Made by a program: the position numbers and the translations under genes. A stretch of 5,742 nt of DNA from contig JABMRP010001326.1 of assembly GCA_013202535.1 (NCBI GenBank), forward strand, positions 1-5,742, read 5' to 3'. This DNA comes from Planctomycetota bacterium. Its GTDB lineage: Bacteria > Planctomycetota > Planctomycetia > Pirellulales > Thermoguttaceae. Below, in pieces: positions 1-4,106 of this stretch (position 1 is its first letter; each line of letters begins with the position of its first letter). Below the pieces are notes generated by a model. That model worked only from the letters and a program-made list of their open reading frames with translations, had not been told where the DNA came from and did not search any database.

Positions 1-2331
1 CGTGTTGTAACGCTTCATGAAATCGTAACCGCTGACCACTTCCGCGCCCTCGTCCAACCCGTCGATCGTCAGCTTAATGCCGCGGATCGCACCGGCGGCC
101 ACCAGCACGGCGTCGAACTGCTCGGCCATTTCGGTCAGGCGCCGGCGGTCGACGTGTTGGTCGAGATGGACTTCCATGCCGCTGTCGACGATCCCCTGCA
201 CTTCCTCTTGCACGACGTCGCGTGGCAGGCGAAACGCGGGAATCCCCCAGGCCATTTGGCCACCGAGCACGGGCTCGCGATCGAAGATCTCGACCGCATG
301 GCCCAGGCGGGCAAGTTCGCGCGCCGCGGTCAGACCGGCCGGGCCGCCGCCGACTACGGCGATTCGTTTGCCGGTCGCTTCGTCGAACCACTTCGGCAGT
401 GGAGCGGCGGGCTGGGATTTGCCGTCGGCCGCCGAACGCTTCAGGTGGCAGATGGTCACCGGCCCGTTGGTGTTGGTCCATTGATGGCGGCAGGCCCCCT
501 CGCACGGTCGCGTACAGATGCGCCCCAACACGCCGGGAAAGACGTTGTCCTCCTGATTGATGCGGTAGGAAGCGTCGGGGTTCTTCAGCACCAGTTGGCG
601 GATGTACTCCGGCACGTTGGTCCCGGCGGGACAAGCCGCCTGGCACGGTATGTCGCGCGCCATGGTCTGGAGATCCACCGCCGCGCAACCCTTGCCGGTA
701 AACTCCGAGAACTCGGCCGGCTTGGGCGCCAGATCGTATCGGATCCGTAGCGACTCGACGGCCTGACGATACGGTTCGACGCCCGCGCCGGCGACGTGCT
801 CGGCCAGCGTTTCCGGATTGCCGGCCAATTCGAGATAGGTATCGAGCACCTTCTCGACCACGCGCGGGCAGTCCTCCGTCTTGAACTCACCCAACGGTTG
901 ACCGAAACGTTCTTGCGTGCCGCCCAGACGGATTTCATAACCCTCGGCCGACCCTTGAATCTCGCGAATGCGCATGCCGCGCATACCGATGTCGGCGATA
1001 TGGTACGGCGAACAAGAGTTGGGACAGCCGGTGATGTTGATGATCGCCCGGTCGCGAATGGCGTCGTATTTCTCCTGTTTCACGACGCCCCCGAGCATGT
1101 CGTACATGCGGCGAGTTTCGGTAACGGCCAGCGGGCAATACGTGGTGCCGACGCACGGCACGATATCGTCCAGCCCGAAGAACGTTCCGTGGGCAACGGG
1201 CAGCTTGTCGATCTCGCTTTGCAACTCGGGCAATTTGGCCGGATCGACGCCTTGCAGTTCAAAGTTCTGGCGGTTGGTAACATAGACGTACTTGTCGCCG
1301 TATTGTTCGCTGAGTTCGGCGATCCGCTTGAGCGAGTGGAAGTCGATCTCGCCCTTGGGCACCATGATCCGGGCGATGGCCTTGCCGTCGTCGCCCACCG
1401 GATTCGCCTCGGCCAACGGGCGCGCGGGTATCGGCGGACCGCAATCTTCGACCCACGCCGCCTCAAACAGACTGTAGTCGACCCCCTCGGCGTCCATAAA
1501 TCCTTCGACGATCTCGCGGCAGCGGTCGATGCCGAGTTGTTCCAACGCGACTTTGAGCCGGGCCATGCTGCGGTCGAAGCGGTCGCCGTGCTCGCGAAAG
1601 AGCATCGTAACGGCACGGCATAGCGGCCGGATCTTGTTTCTCGGCACGAATCCGTAGAGCGGTTCTCCCACCCACGGCCGCCAGCCCATGCCTCCGCCGA
1701 TCATCACGCGGTAGCCGGTCTCTTCGCTGCCGTCGGTTCTCTTGCGAACGATGGCCACGGCGCCCACGCAGTTAATCAGCGGCTGAGCACAATTGCCCTG
1801 GCAACCGGAGAAGGTGACCTTGTACTTGCGGGGCAGGTTGTCGAGATCGCGGCAGGAATTGATGGTCTCGGCCGTCTCGCGCGCGTCGAGCAGCACGTCG
1901 AACCGCCGGTGCGGACAAACGGAAGCCCAGGGGCAAGCCGCCGTGTTGCGGATATTGTCGCCGCAACCGTGAAACGCGGTCAGGCCGTATTTGGCCAGAT
2001 CGCGCATCATCGGCGCCAGATCATTCAGACGCAGATAATGAAACTGCACGGCCTGGCGCGTGGTCAGGCAGATACGGCCTTGGGCGTAGGCTTTGATGAT
2101 CTTCGCCAGGCCGCGCACCTGCGAAGTGGTCAACACACCGGCCGGCACGACCACGCGGGCCATGAAGTAATTGGGGTGGCGCGTGGTGTAGACGCCGTAG
2201 GCCTTGGCGACCTTGGACTCCTCGAGCGTCATCTTGCCATGCCGGGCGATTTCATCGAAATCCAACAGCAGGCCGCCCTCCTTGACCACTTCGTCGTCGC
2301 TGCGCCGGAGATTGGTGATACGCCGCTGCAT
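1..2331 (-). CDS. Siroheme sulfite/nitrite reductase fused to GltD-like NAD(P)H oxidoreductase (3' end cut by window edge)
   Basis: The product should reduce sulfite to sulfide (or nitrite to ammonia) by six electrons in the cytoplasm. Seen: 777 codons in one frame with no stop. Residues about 50-530 are a hemoprotein with the two-fold repeated plan of CysI/NirA. The basic residues expected around the substrate are R92 (TTRQ), R128 (DNIRN), K169 and K171 (PRKYK). The siroheme/[4Fe-4S] ligands are C393-x5-C399 and C436-x3-C440 (TGCPNSC). Residues about 545-635 resemble the iron-sulfur domain of glutamate synthase small subunits (C563/C567 in PCQAACPAG; C606, C610, C614 in RICTRPCEGAC). From about 655 an FAD-binding Rossmann fold begins (VVGGGPAGLTAA), followed by GIPAFRLPRDVV, typical of GltD-like proteins. 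The NAD(P)-binding part lies beyond the edge. The ATG at 2331 is fixed by an in-frame TAA 15 bases upstream and a strong ribosome binding site. Sulfite is preferred over nitrite because cysK is directly upstream; the sequence alone does not settle this. An extra cysteine set (C133, C139, C177, C181) is unusual. Confidence 0.88.
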   Translation of the reverse strand, partial: MQRRITNLRRSDDEVVKEGGLLLDFDEIARHGKMTLEESKVAKAYGVYTTRHPNYFMARVVVPAGVLTTSQVRGLAKIIKAYAQGRICLTTRQAVQFHYLRLNDLAPMMRDLAKYGLTAFHGCGDNIRNTAACPWASVCPHRRFDVLLDARETAETINSCRDLDNLPRKYKVTFSGCQGNCAQPLINCVGAVAIVRKRTDGSEETGYRVMIGGGMGWRPWVGEPLYGFVPRNKIRPLCRAVTMLFREHGDRFDRSMARLKVALEQLGIDRCREIVEGFMDAEGVDYSLFEAAWVEDCGPPIPARPLAEANPVGDDGKAIARIMVPKGEIDFHSLKRIAELSEQYGDKYVYVTNRQNFELQGVDPAKLPELQSEIDKLPVAHGTFFGLDDIVPCVGTTYCPLAVTETRRMYDMLGGVVKQEKYDAIRDRAIINITGCPNSCSPYHIADIGMRGMRIREIQGSAEGYEIRLGGTQERFGQPLGEFKTEDCPRVVEKVLDTYLELAGNPETLAEHVAGAGVEPYRQAVESLRIRYDLAPKPAEFSEFTGKGCAAVDLQTMARDIPCQAACPAGTNVPEYIRQLVLKNPDASYRINQEDNVFPGVLGRICTRPCEGACRHQWTNTNGPVTICHLKRSAADGKSQPAAPLPKWFDEATGKRIAVVGGGPAGLTAARELARLGHAVEIFDREPVLGGQMAWGIPAFRLPRDVVQEEVQGIVDSGMEVHLDQHVDRRRLTEMAEQFDAVLVAAGAIRGIKLTIDGLDEGAEVVSGYDFMKRYNT

Positions 2332-2337
2332 GACGCC

Positions 2338-2344
2338 CCTCCTT
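2338..2344 (-). promoter_or_regulatory. Strong Shine-Dalgarno sequence of the reductase gene
   Basis: On the minus strand AAGGAGG lies six bases before the ATG at 2331. The TAA at 2346-2344 is in frame with the gene and overlaps this site, so no longer N-terminus is possible. The strong site suggests that the second gene of the operon is translated efficiently on its own and not by coupling to cysK, which ends 53 bases upstream. Confidence 0.8.
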
Positions 2345-2384
2345 TATGGTTTACGGGTATTCAGAGTACGCTACGCACTGACCA

Positions 2385-3308
2385 TTACAGAAAACCGGTG
2401 CTGAGGTAACGTTCGCCCGTGTCGCAAATGATGGTAACGATCCGCCGGCCGGCGTTGGCGGGCCGCGATGCGACCTGGCTCGCGGCGAAGGCGTTGGCGC
2501 CGCTGGAGATGCCGGCCAGCAGGCCTTCGGTCTTGGCCAGCCGTTTCGCCGTGGCAATGGCGTCGTCGTTGGTTACGGGAATGACTTCATCGACGACCTG
2601 ATCGTCGTAAATATCGGGCACGAAGCCGGCGCCGATGCCCTCGATCAAATGGGGTCCCGGAAGACCGCCCGAGAGGACCGGGGAATCGGCCGGTTCGACG
2701 GCGACGATCCGAATCGCCGGGTTTTTCTCCTTGAGATAGCCTCCCGCGCCGGAGATCGTGCCACCGGTGCCCACGCCGACTACCAGATAGTCGATCGCAC
2801 CGCCGGTATCGTTCCAGATCTCCGGGCCGGTGGTGCGGTAATGAATGGCCGGATTGGCCGGATTGTCGAACTGATGGGGGATGAACGAGCCGGGAATCTC
2901 CGCTTGCAGTCGCTCGGCGCGGTCGATAGCCCCCCGCGTGCCCTCCCGGCCGGGCGTCAAGACAAGCTCGGCGCCGAGGATCGAAAGGATTCGGCGTCGC
3001 TCGCCGCTCATCGTATCGGGCATGGTGAGAATCAGCCGATAGCCCCGCACTCGGGCGACCCACGCCAGGGCGATGCCCGTGTTGCCTGAGGTCGGTTCGA
3101 TGATCGTTCCGCCCGGTTCGATCAGGCCGTCGACTTCCGCCTGCTCGATCATCGCCAGACCGATACGGTCCTTGACGCTGGCCAGCGGATTGTGCATTTC
3201 CAATTTGCCGACGATCTCGCCGGGCAGGTCCTTGCCAAAGCGACTCAACCGCATCAAGGGGGTGCCGCCGACAAAATCGCAAAGGCTGTCCGCAATTCGT
3301 TCGCTCAT
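2385..3308 (-). CDS. cysK: Cysteine synthase (O-acetylserine sulfhydrylase)
   Basis: This is a PLP enzyme that condenses O-acetylserine with sulfide to give L-cysteine and acetate, the last step of cysteine synthesis in the cytoplasm. Seen: 307 aa, near the usual 300-325 of the family. The PLP-binding lysine is K46 in NPLASVKDR. The substrate loop is TSGNTG at 73-78. HQFDNPANP starts at 145, followed by TTGPE. The PLP phosphate loop is GTGGT at 180-184. GIGAGFVP lies near 224-231, and the SSG that contacts the pyridine nitrogen is at 268-270. The C-terminus is the typical CDTGERYLSTGF form. All key residues are present, so the enzyme should be active. CysK is preferred over CysM because of the GIGAGFVP and C-terminal forms, though exact sulfur-donor preference cannot be read. 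It is the first gene of a likely operon with the siroheme reductase 53 bases downstream. No clear Shine-Dalgarno precedes the ATG at 3308; the start is supported by the usual family N-terminus (xxLVGGTPLxRL-like, here CDFVGGTPLMRL from residue 10). Confidence 0.95.
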   Translation of the reverse strand: MSERIADSLCDFVGGTPLMRLSRFGKDLPGEIVGKLEMHNPLASVKDRIGLAMIEQAEVDGLIEPGGTIIEPTSGNTGIALAWVARVRGYRLILTMPDTMSGERRRILSILGAELVLTPGREGTRGAIDRAERLQAEIPGSFIPHQFDNPANPAIHYRTTGPEIWNDTGGAIDYLVVGVGTGGTISGAGGYLKEKNPAIRIVAVEPADSPVLSGGLPGPHLIEGIGAGFVPDIYDDQVVDEVIPVTNDDAIATAKRLAKTEGLLAGISSGANAFAASQVASRPANAGRRIVTIICDTGERYLSTGFL

Positions 3309-3341
3309 CGTGAGATTCGACCGTGTTCCGTGGTCTCGGGA

Positions 3342-3371
3342 TATAACGCGACGGGGTATAACGCGACAGGG
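3342..3371. repeat. Two tandem 15-bp units in the cysK leader
   Basis: TATAACGCGACGGGG at 3342-3356 is followed without a gap by TATAACGCGACAGGG at 3357-3371; the units match at 14 of 15 positions. They lie 33-63 bases upstream of the cysK ATG, over and just after the transcription start predicted from the candidate promoter. The position would suit a repressor or leader element, but it may also be a simple local duplication. Confidence 0.75.
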
Positions 3372-3400
3372 ATTCTACCGATGCGGATGCCCGGAGTCCA
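3372..3400 (-). promoter_or_regulatory. Candidate sigma70-type promoter of the cysK-reductase operon
   Basis: On the minus strand TGGACT (3400-3395, four of six consensus bases) and TAGAAT (3377-3372, five of six) are separated by 17 bases. Transcription would start near 3365, giving a leader of about 57 bases that contains the tandem repeat. This is a pattern match only. The same TAGAAT hexamer occurs in the candidate promoter of the divergent antitoxin gene. Confidence 0.42.
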
Positions 3401-3432
3401 TAAGTTGGTCGGGCCGAAGGGCTTCGGACGGC

Positions 3433-3461
3433 GGGCCTTCGCCTGCGAGGCGAACCGGCCC
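3433..3461. promoter_or_regulatory. GC-rich hairpin in the divergent intergenic region
   Basis: TTCGCC at 3438-3443 pairs with GGCGAA at 3449-3454 around a five-base loop. The stem is extended by GGGCC (3433-3437) pairing with GGCCC (3457-3461), with CC bulged on one side. It has no T-run on either side long enough for a clear intrinsic terminator. It sits upstream of the candidate cysK promoter and before the antitoxin promoter, so it may be an operator, a remnant terminator or a small dispersed repeat. Confidence 0.5.
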
Positions 3462-3475
3462 GAAACGATCGTTTC
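3462..3475. promoter_or_regulatory. Perfect 14-bp palindrome, possible operator
   Basis: GAAACGATCGTTTC is a perfect inverted repeat with no spacer, directly adjoining the hairpin at 3433-3461. Palindromes of this length are typical sites for dimeric regulators. It lies about 60-75 bases upstream of the candidate -35 of cysK, a place used by activators, and about 135 bases before the candidate antitoxin -35. No regulator is encoded in the window, so its function is unknown. Confidence 0.4.
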
Positions 3476-3608
3476 ACCCCGGATTCCCGATCCGATGGGC
3501 CGTGAAGACACGCGTTTCCCGGTGGCCCGGCATGGGCAAAGTTTCTCGCCGAAAACCGATCCCCAGCGTGGACACTTTACGCGTCCGACGACGCTAAAAG
3601 GGCTCGGG

Positions 3609-3637
3609 TTGTCGTGACCGAGGTCGCATTGTAGAAT
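3609..3637 (+). promoter_or_regulatory. Candidate promoter of the antitoxin gene
   Basis: TTGTCG (3609-3614, four of six consensus bases) and TAGAAT (3632-3637, five of six) are 17 bases apart. They would start a transcript near 3644, about 40 bases before the ATG at 3683. This is a pattern match only. Confidence 0.45.
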
Positions 3638-3670
3638 GCCAGTGAGACTTTCCGGTCGGCCAGACATTGT

Positions 3671-3675
3671 GAGGA
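3671..3675 (+). promoter_or_regulatory. Ribosome binding site of the antitoxin gene
   Basis: GAGGA stands seven bases before the ATG at 3683, which decides this start for a gene too short to judge by length alone. Confidence 0.6.
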
Positions 3676-3682
3676 TCAGCTC

Positions 3683-3871
3683 ATGTGCCCCAGCACGAAG
3701 CAGGCCGTTATCGAGATGATCGAGCGGCTCCCGGATGATGCGTCGGTCGCGGACATCATGGCGGAGTTGTACTTCCGCCAAAAGGTGGACGAGGGCCTTA
3801 GGCAGCTAGACGCCGGGGAAGGCGTCGATCACGAGGAAGCCAAACGCCGGCTGGGAAAATGGCTGAACTGA
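3683..3871 (+). CDS. Small antitoxin-like protein of a ParE/RelE-type module
   Basis: A 62-aa acidic protein. The pattern is typical of small antitoxins paired with ParE/RelE-fold toxins: an N-terminal helix VIEMIERLPDDAS (9-21), then IMAELYFRQKVDEGL (25-39), and a C-terminal helix EEAKRRLGKWL. In such proteins the C-terminal part wraps the toxin; no clear DNA-binding domain can be recognised at this length. The start is supported by GAGGA seven bases upstream. The last 13 bases overlap the ATG of a toxin-like reading frame in another frame, the usual translationally coupled antitoxin-toxin arrangement. Because that toxin is broken, the antitoxin is probably an orphan: it may be decaying, or it may protect against a related toxin elsewhere. 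The family assignment comes from sequence style and context, not from a single diagnostic motif. Confidence 0.72.
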   Translation: MCPSTKQAVIEMIERLPDDASVADIMAELYFRQKVDEGLRQLDAGEGVDHEEAKRRLGKWLN

Positions 3872-3984
3872 TCTGGTCACCCCGAGCGCTGAACGATTTG
3901 GACGCCGCCTGCGAGTACATCGCACTCCTTTTTCGTTCTGACCATCCACGGGGAATAGGAGGCATGGACGCGGCTGGTGGTTAG
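3859..3984 (+). pseudogene. Remnant of a ParE-like toxin gene
   Basis: The ATG at 3859 lies inside the last codons of the antitoxin gene. The first 22 residues (MAELIWSPRA, then LNDLDAACEYIA) match the opening beta strand and helix of ParE/RelE-fold toxins, which commonly start like xxxIxWSPxALxDLxxIxxYIA. After YIA the likeness ends abruptly. The frame continues for 19 unrelated residues to a TAG at 3982-3984, giving only 41 aa where the family has about 90-105. The core strands and catalytic or gyrase-contact region are therefore absent. In the next frame, just past the break, the peptide VLTIHGE (about 3935-3955) looks like the C-terminal strand of such toxins. This would fit an internal deletion with a frame change, but the match is short. 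Confidence 0.68.
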
Positions 3985-4106
3985 AGGGAACCTGTTGACG
4001 GGGGTCGGCGCGGCCGATATGCTGGCGGGCGATCGTCGACTATGTCTGCTTGCGCGACGTGGATACGTTATGCGATAAGAACCAATGCACGGACCGCCTT
4101 GAAAAA
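3985..4106 (+). other. Non-coding gap before the restriction enzyme gene
   Basis: No gene is supported here. The reading frame of the downstream enzyme stays open back to a TGA at 3996-3998, so a longer N-terminus from GTG 4059 or TTG 4050 is formally possible. Those added residues show no family likeness. A promoter candidate (3995-4023) lies at its left side. Confidence 0.55.
3995..4023 (+). promoter_or_regulatory. Candidate promoter of the type IIG enzyme gene
   Basis: TTGACG (3995-4000, five of six consensus bases) and TATGCT (4018-4023, four of six) are separated by 17 bases. Transcription would start near 4030, leaving a leader of about 77 bases to the ATG at 4107. This is the best -35 match in the window, and it implies that the enzyme is transcribed independently of the antitoxin remnant. 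Confidence 0.5.

Larger units (their letters stand above)
3309..3682. other. Divergent intergenic region between cysK and the antitoxin gene
   Basis: No convincing gene is present in these 374 bases. Open frames that cross it read as low-complexity arginine/proline-rich peptides and overlap real genes on the other strand. It holds the tandem repeat (3342-3371), candidate promoters in both directions, the hairpin and the palindrome described separately. I see nothing structured in about 3476-3600. Confidence 0.7.

Noticed and set aside
796..1623. Long plus-strand open frame of 275 codons opposite the reductase gene
   Set aside because: It lies antisense to conserved reductase sequence including all siroheme ligands, and its peptide shows no recognisable domain. 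It is a shadow of high-GC codon use.
3433..3461. Hairpin as an intrinsic terminator
   Set aside because: Neither side is followed by a run of T, and it lies between divergent genes, where no transcript is expected to end.
2587..3477. Minus-strand frame of 296 codons overlapping cysK
   Set aside because: It overlaps the PLP-enzyme frame with all its key residues; the alternative peptide is arginine/serine/proline-rich low complexity.
3305..3781. Minus-strand frame of 158 codons across the divergent intergenic region
   Set aside because: It overlaps the antitoxin gene antisense and the cysK start, contains the tandem repeat translated as VALYPVALYP, and has no family likeness.
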